A DNA stretch of 7,403 bases from Candidatus Krumholzibacteriota bacterium (GTDB taxonomy: Bacteria > Krumholzibacteriota > Krumholzibacteriia > Krumholzibacteriales > Krumholzibacteriaceae): positions 1-7,403 of the forward strand of contig DAOVFR010000117.1 in the NCBI GenBank assembly GCA_030672805.1, written 5' to 3'. The notes beneath the pieces are model-generated. The model ran no database searches. It had not been told where the DNA came from and saw only the letters and a program-made list of their open reading frames with translations. The position numbers and the translations under genes were made by a program. This document shows, piece by piece, positions 1 through 6,284 of the stretch (position 1 is its first letter; each line of letters starts with the position of its first letter).

Positions 1-1798
1 GTTCTTTGCCTCCATACTCCCGCCGATACGCCTGGTCGACTTCGAGCACCTTCTGCTCGATATAATGGGTAAGGCTGTCCGTGACCGCTTCCGGCGTTCC
101 CGCCGGCAGTGTCAGGCTGATCGAGACGGCGCGTCCCTCGATGTAGGGGAAGAAGGTGGTCTTGATCACACCGCCGCGCATCGCGCCGATCGTCACGATG
201 AAGATGGCGATCACGACGGCGATCGAGACCGCCGGTGTCCTTATGGAGAAACGCAGAATGGGCGTGTAGAGCCGATCGCGCAGCCACCCGATCACCTGCT
301 CGGAGCGTCGCTCGAGGGCGCTCTTCGATCGCCTGCACAGGGCTTTCGAGTGGGCGATATGCGCCGGCAGAACGAACGCCGCCTCCACCAATGAGATCAG
401 GAGGGTGGCGACGACGACGAAGGCGAGATCGCGGCTGTGATCCCCCAGGCCGCCTTCGAGGAAGAGGAACGTGGCAAAGATCACAACCGTGGTCAGCACC
501 GATGCAATGACCGACGGGAGCACCTCGATCGTCCCGTTTATCGCCGCGGGGATCGGCTTTTCCCCCTTCTCGTGGTGCTGGTAGATGCTTTCCGCGATCA
601 CGATCCCATCGTCGACGAGGATTCCGATGATCAAGATCATCGCCATAAGCGACATCACGTTGATCGTGAGCCCGTAGAACGGGGCGATCATCAGCATCCC
701 GGCAAATGAGATCGGGATGCCGATCGCGACCCAGAACGAGATATTCGGATTCAATGACAGGCCGAGGAAGAGAACAACGAGGATGATCCCCAGAATGCCG
801 TTCGTGACGAGGATGTCGACTCGATCATTGATGATCTCCGATCCGTCGCGGAAGATGATACACTGTACATCGCCGTGGGTGGTGTTGAACTCCTCGACGT
901 ATTCCTTTACGGTTCGGGCGATGAAGAAGAGGTCCTCCTCGTTGGTGTTGTCCACCGAGACCCTCACGGAGCGTTTGCCGTTGTAGTAGATCCGGTTGGG
1001 GTCCTCGGACCAGCGGTCCCGCAGGACGGCGACGTCGCCGAGGCGAACGACCGCCCCGCCGGGGCTCGAGCGCAGAACGTGGTTGGCCAGCTTGTCCGCG
1101 TGGTATCCCTTGACGTCGGCGCGTATGAGCAGCTCTTCTTCCTTTCCCTTGATCTTGCCGCCCGTCGATTTAACATTGGCATTCTTGATGGCGGTGACGA
1201 TCTCGCCGAATGTCAACCCGTACGCACGCAGAGCCTTCTCGCGGACGGCGATCTCGATCTCCTCGTCGGGGAATCCCGAGAGGTCGACCTTCGAGATGCC
1301 GTCGATGGCGAGGAGATCACGCTCGATCTGGCGTGCGTGCCATTTCAGTTTCTTGAGATCGACATCCCCCGAGACCATGAAGTCGATAGCGAAGGTGCGC
1401 GGCTCCCGGCGGTAGACCGTGATTCGTTCCATGCCGGTGGGGAATGAGCTGATCTGGTTGACCGCATCCTTCACGTCGTTGAGGATGATATTCGCGTCGT
1501 GGCCGGCCAGCACCCGGATCGTGATCGAGCACGAGTTCTCCCGCGACATCGAGGTGATGCGCTCGATTCCCGTGACCCCCTTGAGATTGTCCTCGATCTT
1601 GGTGACGATTCCCTCCTCGATCTCCTCCGGCGAAGCTCCGGGGTACGACGCCTGAATCATGATCGTCCTGCTGGGGCGGGGAGGGAAAAAGGTGGTATTC
1701 AAACTCGTGAATCCGACATATCCGAACATGAACAGGGCCACGATGATGACGTTTCCCAGAATCGGGTATTTGATGAATGGACGTAACGCGTTTCTCAC
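1..1798 (-). CDS. RND efflux transporter permease (HAE-1/AcrB-like), C-terminal half cut off by window edge
   Basis: Inner-membrane proton-driven pump subunit that exports substrates from the periplasm or membrane with an adaptor and an outer-membrane channel. I translated 599 codons without a stop; the family is usually about 1,000-1,050 residues. Visible in order: TM1 (about 12-32), FFPP and SYPGASPEEIEEG entering the first porter domain (37-63), TM2-TM4 (about 327-403), TM5 (427-448), TM6 (458-482), TM7 (522-541), then FFPYIEGRAVSISLTLPAG (549-567) opening the second porter half as an internal repeat of the first. TM4 contains GILVDDGIVIAES; D396-D397 match the proton-relay pair D407/D408 of AcrB. 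The GTG start at 1798 is preceded by AGAGGG (1804-1809, 5-nt spacing). The gene lies 44 nt after the adaptor stop with no terminator between, so co-transcription is likely. Substrate cannot be told: drugs, lipids and metals all remain possible, although no CusA-type metal signature was noticed in the visible half. Confidence 0.95.
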   Translation of the reverse strand, partial: MRNALRPFIKYPILGNVIIVALFMFGYVGFTSLNTTFFPPRPSRTIMIQASYPGASPEEIEEGIVTKIEDNLKGVTGIERITSMSRENSCSITIRVLAGHDANIILNDVKDAVNQISSFPTGMERITVYRREPRTFAIDFMVSGDVDLKKLKWHARQIERDLLAIDGISKVDLSGFPDEEIEIAVREKALRAYGLTFGEIVTAIKNANVKSTGGKIKGKEEELLIRADVKGYHADKLANHVLRSSPGGAVVRLGDVAVLRDRWSEDPNRIYYNGKRSVRVSVDNTNEEDLFFIARTVKEYVEEFNTTHGDVQCIIFRDGSEIINDRVDILVTNGILGIILVVLFLGLSLNPNISFWVAIGIPISFAGMLMIAPFYGLTINVMSLMAMILIIGILVDDGIVIAESIYQHHEKGEKPIPAAINGTIEVLPSVIASVLTTVVIFATFLFLEGGLGDHSRDLAFVVVATLLISLVEAAFVLPAHIAHSKALCRRSKSALERRSEQVIGWLRDRLYTPILRFSIRTPAVSIAVVIAIFIVTIGAMRGGVIKTTFFPYIEGRAVSISLTLPAGTPEAVTDSLTHYIEQKVLEVDQAYRREYGGKE

Positions 1799-1842
1799 TT
1801 TCGCCCTCTTTCTCTCTGAAAAGCTGTCACACTCCCGGCCCG

Positions 1843-3009
1843 CTAGTTGCCGTGCCCATGCCGGCCTTCCATGCCCCGAGCGCCGCCGGCCGTCACTCCC
1901 GCAGCGGCGGCGGGCAACTTCATCCCCTCAACCGCCCCCGCGGGCGGCTCCGTGACCACGACCGTCCCGTCGGTCAGCCCCCGCACGACGATCCGGCCGT
2001 CCTCGAATGCGTCAACATCGATATCCTGGAGCACGAGCATGGAATCGCGCACGACCCAGACCCGTCCGTTATCGATGAGCGCGCTTCGCGGTATGCGCGC
2101 CGCTCCAACGATCGGATCGCTCTCGATGGAGGCGGTCATGTACAGCCCGTCCCGCAGGCGTTTCTCGGTGGACGTGATATAAACGCCCACGAGCTGGGTG
2201 TTCCGGTCTATTACCTCGCTGATGCGGCTTACCGTTCCACGGAATGTCCCGGGAGGGTCGCCGCACGCGAGCACAGCGGGCATTCCCACCCGTAGGAGAC
2301 GAACCTCCTCGAGGTCCGCGAATGCTTCCATTTCATACATATCGGTACTCGCGAACTCACCGAGCTTCTGTCCCTGCCTCACGAGCGTCCCCGGATTGAT
2401 CTCCGAGACGGTGACGACACCTCCGTACGGGGCGCGTATGGTGTACTTGGCGTGCGTAGCCTCCATGCTCTTTATGGTGTAGAACTGGCTGAAGACGTTG
2501 CGCGAGGCGATGTAGTACCGTTCCTTCTCGCTTCCGGTCTCCGGCAGGGGCGAGAGCGGCTTGTGCAGATCGAAGCGTTCCAGGTATGCCCGCCAGCGCT
2601 CCTCGCTTTCCGGGAAATCGATCGAGAGATCCGGCAGTAGAAGGGTGATTGTGTTGAGCAGCCCGCTTTTCTGGGCAAGCAGATTGTTCCGGTAGACGCT
2701 GTCATCGATGCGGATGAGCGGTTCGCCCTTCTCGAACCTGTTCCCCGGCCGGAATCTCTTGCCGGTGGGCAGAAGAACCCCGGACACCTCCGCGTACACG
2801 TCCACACGATCGAGGGCCGTTAGGGGACCGGTGATCGTCACCGTGGTGCGGATATCCCCGGTCTCCACCGTCATGGTCCCTATCTGCTCCTGCTGCTGCG
2901 GCCGCTGACGTCTCCTGACCGGTTTCTTCTGGTTGCTCAGTATCGCACCGAGGACGATTCCCGAGACGATAATCAGTGCCGCGAAGATTGCGGTGATGCG
3001 TCTGTTCAT
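1843..3009 (-). CDS. Periplasmic adaptor (membrane fusion protein, HlyD/AcrA family) of the RND pump
   Basis: Bridges the RND permease to an outer-membrane channel. 388 residues from the ATG at 3009, chosen because GGGAG lies upstream and the product then starts MNRR followed at once by a hydrophobic anchor (about 6-25). A TTG at 3072 would add 21 polar residues before that anchor and is less likely. After a basic, Gln-rich linker (32-42) come the first lipoyl half (VYAEVSGVLLPTGKRFRPGN, 71-90), an intervening segment of roughly 85 residues (105-188), the second lipoyl half (YTIRAPYGGVVTVSEINPGT, 189-208), a beta-barrel (about 224-300) and a membrane-proximal domain (about 300-373). The intervening segment is Pro-containing, so a regular long coiled-coil hairpin is doubtful. 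The tail (374-388) is Ala/Gly-rich and ends in GRHGHGN. First gene of the operon with the permease. Family membership is seen directly; substrate specificity is unknown. Confidence 0.93.
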   Translation of the reverse strand: MNRRITAIFAALIIVSGIVLGAILSNQKKPVRRRQRPQQQEQIGTMTVETGDIRTTVTITGPLTALDRVDVYAEVSGVLLPTGKRFRPGNRFEKGEPLIRIDDSVYRNNLLAQKSGLLNTITLLLPDLSIDFPESEERWRAYLERFDLHKPLSPLPETGSEKERYYIASRNVFSQFYTIKSMEATHAKYTIRAPYGGVVTVSEINPGTLVRQGQKLGEFASTDMYEMEAFADLEEVRLLRVGMPAVLACGDPPGTFRGTVSRISEVIDRNTQLVGVYITSTEKRLRDGLYMTASIESDPIVGAARIPRSALIDNGRVWVVRDSMLVLQDIDVDAFEDGRIVVRGLTDGTVVVTEPPAGAVEGMKLPAAAAGVTAGGARGMEGRHGHGN

Positions 3010-3068
3010 ATTCCCTATCTCCCGATTTGAGCGGTATTCATTCGAATCCTTGGAATTGCCAGTAATAT

Positions 3069-3140
3069 TCAATATACAACGCGGCGCAACCGATTGTGCC
3101 CAACAAATTGTAATGATCTGGTTAGCGTAAGCTGCTTCAT
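3069..3140 (-). other. Possible 23-codon upstream ORF before the adaptor gene (doubtful)
   Basis: On the minus strand an ATG at 3140 opens a 23-codon frame (MKQLTLTRSLQFVGHNRLRR then VVY) ending in TGA at 3071-3069. AAGG sits just before the ATG, but only about 2-3 nt away, which is too close for a good Shine-Dalgarno. The stop overlaps the alternative TTG start of the adaptor frame (TTGA). It could be a leader peptide or a chance frame; no homology is recognised. Recorded because it is the only open frame with any start signal between the ATPase and the efflux operon. Confidence 0.12.
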
Positions 3141-3315
3141 ATCCTTAGATACAGACTCTAACGTTATAAACCTCCCGAATTATGACGGATTGAGGCTGGC
3201 TTTTGACAGCATTTGGAGTTCCAATCTGAAATGACTGGCTTCCCATCCGTCGATTGCACTCGATAACAATCAGTTAGGAAGTCGCTGGACCACTACACCG
3301 TCGGATACCGGTGGC
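3073..3315. other. Intergenic gap between efflux operon and ATPase gene, weak signals only
   Basis: About 240 bp with no convincing gene, more AT-rich than the flanking genes. It must hold the efflux operon promoter, but I see no strong pair of boxes on the minus strand. CATAAT (complement of 3179-3184) has no good -35. TTGGA-GT-TCCAA (3213-3224) is a 12-bp dyad that could be a regulator site. Just past the ATPase stop, CACCG/CGGTG (3296-3300 with 3309-3313) could form a 5-bp hairpin, but no T-run follows on the minus strand, so it is not a convincing terminator. No regulator gene for the pump is present. Confidence 0.5.
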
Positions 3316-4524
3316 TCATAGAAGCTGTGAAAGGAGTGTCCTGGCGGGAACCACGACTGGGCCTCGTGGTCTGGCAAAACAATCCGCATCCACGTACTCG
3401 GCATCGATGACCGCCTGGAAAGCGAACGGTGCCTTGATCCGGTCCTGGTAGTACTTGAGGGTTTCGCTGAGTGATTCGTCACGATGTTTGACCTCGACAA
3501 GGAACCATGGGTCACCGTCGCGAACCACTATAAAATCGACCTCGTGCTTTTCCTTGTCGCGCAGGTAACCAAGCTCGAACGTGCCCAGGCCGATGTCGTT
3601 CCAACCGTCCACCGCTTTGAGCAGGTGGCACCCTACAAATGTTTCAGCCTTATCCCCCGCATCCTTGATGGAAGCCCAGTCTCTCAGGAACCATTTGGGT
3701 TCCTTCCGCAACGACCGGGAAACGTTCTTGAACCACGGCCTGATCAAAAAACCGAGATGCATATTGCGCAGGATGTCGACCCACCGACGGACGGTGTCGA
3801 CCGACACGCGTACGTCATTCGCAAGATTGCCGTAGATGAGTTGGTGGGCTGACCGATTGGCCAAGAGCCTGACCAGCGTTTCCAGTTGGTCGATTTGCTG
3901 AATTTGTGTCAGGTCGCGAATATCTTCCCGGACCAGCTGTTCGAGGCGCAGCGACTGCCATCTACGGCTGAAGCGCGCGTCGCGCTTCAGAAACGGTTCC
4001 GGGTATCCTCCGTGACGCCAGAGAGCGTCGAAATCGGCCGCCTTGACCTTCTTGGGCGGCCGGACGATTCGCTTTGAGTCGGGAAGATCCGTGTTAAGTG
4101 TCTCGGCAATGGAGAACGGGTGCATCCGGTATAGAAAGTAACGGCCCATCAGGCTGTCGCCGCCGCAGCGATAGACATCCATGCGGCTACTGCCCGTGAC
4201 GATGATTCTGACCTGATCGGCATAGGTGTCAAAAAAGCCCTTTAAAAACTGCTTCCAGCGCGGATACTTGTGCAGTTCGTCGAAGAGAGCCGACGGAGTG
4301 GTTTTCGACAATCGATTCAGTTTGAGCCGCTCGACCAGGTTCGCCGGGCCCGCCAAAATTTCTTCTCGGTTGTCGACGTTGTCCCAGTTGGCATAGGTGT
4401 CGGCATGATTCCGGCACGTGGTGGTCTTACCGACCTGGCGTGGACCGCTGACAAGGGCCATCTGCCGGTGGTTCGCCAAATGGTCAACCAACAGGGTATC
4501 ATAAATGCGTTTCTTGGCCTTCAC
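3316..4524 (-). CDS. AAA/DUF4143 family ATPase with C-terminal PD-(D/E)XK-like domain
   Basis: 402-residue ATPase of the family widespread in bacteria and archaea (AAA_14 plus DUF4143); its biological role is poorly defined. Walker A is GPRQVGKTT (27-35, K33), Walker B is ALFDELHK (79-86, D82-E83), a sensor-1-like IIVTGSS lies at 107-113, and GRYFLYRMHPFSIAE (127-141) is the usual arginine-bearing segment after it. A winged-helix-like stretch (about 232-253, GNLANDVRVSVDTVRRWVDI) follows. The C-terminus has HEVDFIVVRDG then LVEVKH (D330, E344-x-K346), a nuclease-like fold signature, and ends VVPARTLLSQLL as intact members do, so it is full length. The start is GTG at 4524: an in-frame TAG lies two codons upstream and the next Met (22) is almost in the Walker A. 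There is no good ribosome binding site. It is a single-gene unit with its own promoter. Such genes occur as isolated accessory cargo; a link to the neighbours is not shown. Confidence 0.92.
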   Translation of the reverse strand: MKAKKRIYDTLLVDHLANHRQMALVSGPRQVGKTTTCRNHADTYANWDNVDNREEILAGPANLVERLKLNRLSKTTPSALFDELHKYPRWKQFLKGFFDTYADQVRIIVTGSSRMDVYRCGGDSLMGRYFLYRMHPFSIAETLNTDLPDSKRIVRPPKKVKAADFDALWRHGGYPEPFLKRDARFSRRWQSLRLEQLVREDIRDLTQIQQIDQLETLVRLLANRSAHQLIYGNLANDVRVSVDTVRRWVDILRNMHLGFLIRPWFKNVSRSLRKEPKWFLRDWASIKDAGDKAETFVGCHLLKAVDGWNDIGLGTFELGYLRDKEKHEVDFIVVRDGDPWFLVEVKHRDESLSETLKYYQDRIKAPFAFQAVIDAEYVDADCFARPRGPVVVPARTLLSQLL

Positions 4525-4532
4525 ACTCTACT

Positions 4533-4560
4533 ATTATTGGCAATGTCGTAAAATAGTCAA
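4533..4560 (-). promoter_or_regulatory. Promoter of the DUF4143 ATPase gene
   Basis: On the minus strand, TTGACT (complement of 4555-4560) and AATAAT (complement of 4533-4538) are separated by 16 bp; each box matches the sigma-70 consensus at 5 of 6 positions. Only 8 nt separate the -10 box from the GTG codon at 4524, so transcription should begin at or within 1-3 nt of the start codon. This agrees with the absence of a Shine-Dalgarno. Not experimentally supported. Confidence 0.6.
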
Positions 4561-4573
4561 GACCATTTTACGA
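4546..4573. promoter_or_regulatory. Perfect 9-bp inverted repeat embracing the ATPase -35 box (candidate operator)
   Basis: TCGTAAAAT (4546-4554) and ATTTTACGA (4565-4573) are exact reverse complements around a 10-nt centre. The centre contains the -35 hexamer of the ATPase promoter, and the left arm lies in the promoter spacer. Arm centres are 19 bp apart, near two helical turns, which suits a dimeric DNA-binding protein. Binding here would block RNA polymerase, so a repressor site is the simplest reading. The regulator is unknown; the winged-helix part of the ATPase itself is one candidate. Confidence 0.55.
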
Positions 4574-4620
4574 TCTATCAAATTTTGGTCAGCACACCTG
4601 TTTTTCCTCGGTCACAGCGC

Positions 4621-4658
4621 CATAAAAGAAAAGCAGGCCGGGAGCGATTCCGGCCTGC
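4621..4658 (-). terminator. Intrinsic terminator of the parA-like gene
   Basis: Perfect 9-bp GC-rich stem, GCAGGCCGG (4633-4641) with CCGGCCTGC (4650-4658), 8-nt loop. Read on the minus strand it is followed at once by TTTTCTTTTA (4632 to 4623). It begins 24 nt past the parA stop. It separates parA from the ATPase gene, so the two are not one operon, and it leaves no room for a parB gene. Confidence 0.85.
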
Positions 4659-4682
4659 CTGATATCTTCATTGAAAGCTTCC

Positions 4683-5558
4683 CTATACCGCTGCAAAGTT
4701 CGGAGTGTTGTTCTTGATGACCCCTCGCTCCACCGAGAAGAGATCGTTGGCGGCAGCGATCCTCCCCATGATCTCAAGCGAAAGATTCAAATAATCCTCG
4801 GCGCCGTAGCTTCGCGGACGGTAGCTGAATATATCATGGCCGAACTGGGGCGACTCGGCCAGAACGATATTTTCCCGGATTACGGTGTCGAGAAGTAGTA
4901 CACCGAACCGCTCTTTCAAGGTCTGCACGATGTTCCGGCTGAGAACCTTTCGGCCGTCATAACGGGTAGCGATCAACCCGCCTATCACCAGGTCGAGATT
5001 GAGGCCGGACATTACGGACTCGATCTTGTTCATAAGATTTTCCAGGCTCCTGAGTGCGAGGTACTCTGTCTGGACCGGGATAAAGACCTTCTGTACCGCC
5101 GCAAGGGCGTTGCTCGTGACAAGCCCCAGGCTTGGAGGACAGTCGAAAAGTACATAATCATAATCGCTGCCGACCCTTGCGAAAGCTTTTTTAAGAATGA
5201 ACTCGCGGTCGGCCCTGTTCGATAGGGCTATCTCTGTCTCGGCGAGTTCTGCGGTGGCGGGGATTACGGACAGGGAGAGCCGCGATTCCTCCCCGTTGAT
5301 GCACATGCGCGCCCTGAGATCTTTTGTCATAACAGCCCGTTCCGGATCGTACTCCCCGCGCAATATGCCGGAAATGTCTCTGTCTATCTCCTCCGGTCCG
5401 ATGCCGAGGAAACTCGTAAGGTGTCCCTGCGTATCGAGATCGACTATAAGTACTTTTTTTCCGAGGATCGTAAGTCCTGCGCCTACGTTTACGACGGAAG
5501 TGGTTTTACCGACGCCCCCTTTTTGATTAAGGAATGCTGCCGTTTCGGTTTGATGCAT
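4683..5558 (-). CDS. ParA/Soj family ATPase, without an adjacent parB
   Basis: Dimerising ATPase of the kind that positions chromosomes, plasmids or other cargo on the nucleoid. 291 residues without an N-terminal HTH, the length of small ParA/Soj proteins. The deviant Walker A is KGGVGKTT (13-20; signature K13, catalytic K18), the A' motif VLIVDLDTQG (36-45, D40), and Walker B VLFDCPP (136-142, D139). The Soj-like C-terminal block reads IRENIVLAESPQFGHDIFSY (228-247), then RPRSYGAEDYL. The A' motif has DTQG where DPQG is usual. The tail FSVERGVIKNNTPNFAAV (274-291) is unrecognised. The ATG is preceded by a near-ideal AAGGAGG. The gene has its own promoter and terminator, and no parB or parS was recognised. 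It may serve a distant parB, a chemotaxis or other cargo system, or a mobile element; the sequence does not decide. The fold is certain, the cargo unknown. Confidence 0.93.
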   Translation of the reverse strand: MHQTETAAFLNQKGGVGKTTSVVNVGAGLTILGKKVLIVDLDTQGHLTSFLGIGPEEIDRDISGILRGEYDPERAVMTKDLRARMCINGEESRLSLSVIPATAELAETEIALSNRADREFILKKAFARVGSDYDYVLFDCPPSLGLVTSNALAAVQKVFIPVQTEYLALRSLENLMNKIESVMSGLNLDLVIGGLIATRYDGRKVLSRNIVQTLKERFGVLLLDTVIRENIVLAESPQFGHDIFSYRPRSYGAEDYLNLSLEIMGRIAAANDLFSVERGVIKNNTPNFAAV

Positions 5559-5580
5559 GATCCCTCCTTAAATTGGATTG

Positions 5581-5596
5581 CTGGCATGAGAGCCAG
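5581..5596 (-). promoter_or_regulatory. Hairpin in the parA leader, upstream of the Shine-Dalgarno
   Basis: CTGGC (5581-5585) pairs with GCCAG (5592-5596) around a 6-nt loop. On the minus-strand transcript it lies about 11 nt before the AAGGAGG of parA, inside a predicted leader of roughly 75 nt. It might influence translation or RNA stability, but a 5-bp stem of this kind arises often by chance. Confidence 0.3.
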
Positions 5597-5640
5597 GGAA
5601 AAAACTGCCCCACTGTACCTTGAACGCTTTAATTCGCATA

Positions 5641-5692
5641 TTTTTACCCGAAGCCAGGTTTTTTTTCAATATCTTTTTTTGATTTGCGAATT
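5641..5692 (-). promoter_or_regulatory. Probable parA promoter with A-tract/UP-like upstream region
   Basis: On the minus strand TTGAAA (complement of 5664-5669) and TAAAAA (complement of 5641-5646) are 17 bp apart. Just upstream is AATCAAAAAAAGATA, and the promoter spacer begins with a second A-tract. Such A-tracts can bend DNA or contact the RNA polymerase alpha subunit as an UP element. A perfect TATAAT (complement of 5690-5695) further upstream has no usable -35 at 16-18 bp, so it is the weaker candidate. Confidence 0.5.
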
Positions 5693-5696
5693 ATAT

Positions 5697-6035
5697 CCGG
5701 ACCGGGCCGCCGGAGGATTCCTCCTTGTAAAAGCAGGCAAACCGACCTTGCCAGGGCTCCGTGCCTGGATAGATGACGGCTTTTTTTCTCACGCGTATCA
5801 TAACCGACGGGGCCCCCGCAATCTTCGGGCGGACATGCGCGATTCTCTCCCCCGGTGCCGGGCGAAGTATACCTGGACCGGGCCATCGGCCATGTATCCT
5901 GCGGCTGCTTGCACGCGCAGGCACCGGATGTTCCCACCGGGAACTTCCACGAACCCAAAATCACGCCGATGACGATGAATCACGGCGCCGGTTTCGGGTA
6001 AAAAGCACTATATCAGCCCGTTTGTCGTTGACAGA
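5697..6035. other. Non-coding region dense in short inverted repeats, function unknown
   Basis: No recognisable gene on either strand; the open frames here have no homology I know and no good ribosome binding sites. Exact dyads: GGAGGA/TCCTCC (5712-5717, 5719-5724); GGCAA/TTGCC (5736-5740, 5748-5752); CCAGG/CCTGG (5751-5755, 5764-5768); CAGGCA/TGCCTG (5734-5739, 5762-5767); GGCC/GGCC (5881-5884, 5888-5891); GTTCCC/GGGAAC with a 3-nt loop (5930-5935, 5939-5944). The pairings at 5734-5768 exclude one another, and a run of seven T follows on the plus strand at 5781-5787. This could be a structured RNA or leader, eroded coding sequence, or chance in GC-rich DNA. No known riboswitch core fits. Confidence 0.4.
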
Positions 6036-6043
6036 TTGACAGA
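6028..6043 (+). repeat. Tandem duplication of an 8-bp unit TTGACAGA
   Basis: TTGACAGA occurs twice in direct succession (6028-6035, 6036-6043). Each copy contains a perfect -35 hexamer TTGACA, but the best -10 downstream of the first copy is only TCGAAT (6050-6055, 16-bp spacing). The nominal TTG start of the downstream VWA fragment is the first codon of the second copy. It lies about 35-40 bp before the point where homology to the VWA protein begins. Confidence 0.4.
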
Positions 6044-6284
6044 AAAAAATCGAATTTCTTATCGTCTCATCAGACGAGGGAATAACAGGGTGATCCTGGC
6101 TACCGACGGCGACTTCAACGTAGGTATATCGAGCACTTCGGAGCTGGTCAGGTTCATAGAGAAGAAAAGGGACGACGGAATATTCCTTACCGTCCTCGGT
6201 TTCGGGATGGGCAACTACAAGGACCACAGGCTCGAGCAACTGGCTGACAGGGGAAAGGCAACCATGCTTACATCGACAATATAA
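6036..6284 (+). pseudogene. YfbK-like von Willebrand factor A protein, fragment 1: end of the VWA domain
   Basis: The sequence from about 6078 reads GNNRVILATDGDFNVGIS, then FLTVLGFGMGNYKDHRLEQL, which matches the last third of the VWA domain of E. coli YfbK-type proteins (family about 550-600 residues). The first roughly 300 residues, with the MIDAS DxSxS motif, are absent. The frame is open back to 5979, but its translation (KKHYISPFVVDRLTEKNRI and on to about 6077) does not resemble the family, and no Shine-Dalgarno precedes the TTG at 6036. The frame then breaks: after ADRGK it runs out of register to TAA at 6282-6284. Restoring one base near 6256 gives GNHAYIDNIMEAKK, joining fragment 2. 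This fragment alone cannot make a working metal-binding VWA domain. Pseudogene or assembly damage is the best reading. Confidence 0.8.

Noticed and set aside
875..1447. 190-codon plus-strand open frame
   Set aside because: Antisense to the RND permease coding sequence, whose translation is clearly homologous; the opposite frame is a by-product of GC-rich codons and has no recognisable domain.
1777..2295. 172-codon plus-strand open frame
   Set aside because: Antisense to the adaptor gene; composition rich in Arg/Pro/His and no known fold.
5690..5695. Perfect TATAAT on the minus strand as the parA promoter
   Set aside because: No -35-like hexamer at 16-18 bp upstream; the TTGAAA/TAAAAA pair nearer the gene fits better.
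5736..5787. GGCAAACC on the plus strand resembling part of a c-di-GMP-I (GEMM) riboswitch
   Set aside because: The essential downstream GACGCAAAGCC core and the second stem are absent, and the next recognisable gene is a truncated fragment.
5421..5972. 183-codon plus-strand open frame overlapping the parA 5' end and its promoter
   Set aside because: It covers the parA start, ribosome binding site and promoter, has no ribosome binding site of its own and no recognisable homology.
5644..5983. Overlapping minus-strand frames of 61-106 codons, some with protein-like stretches such as DFGFVEVPGGNIR
   Set aside because: Considered as a decayed gene that could be joined across frames, but no family is recognised and the join would need a frameshift in unknown sequence; kept only as an unexplained region.
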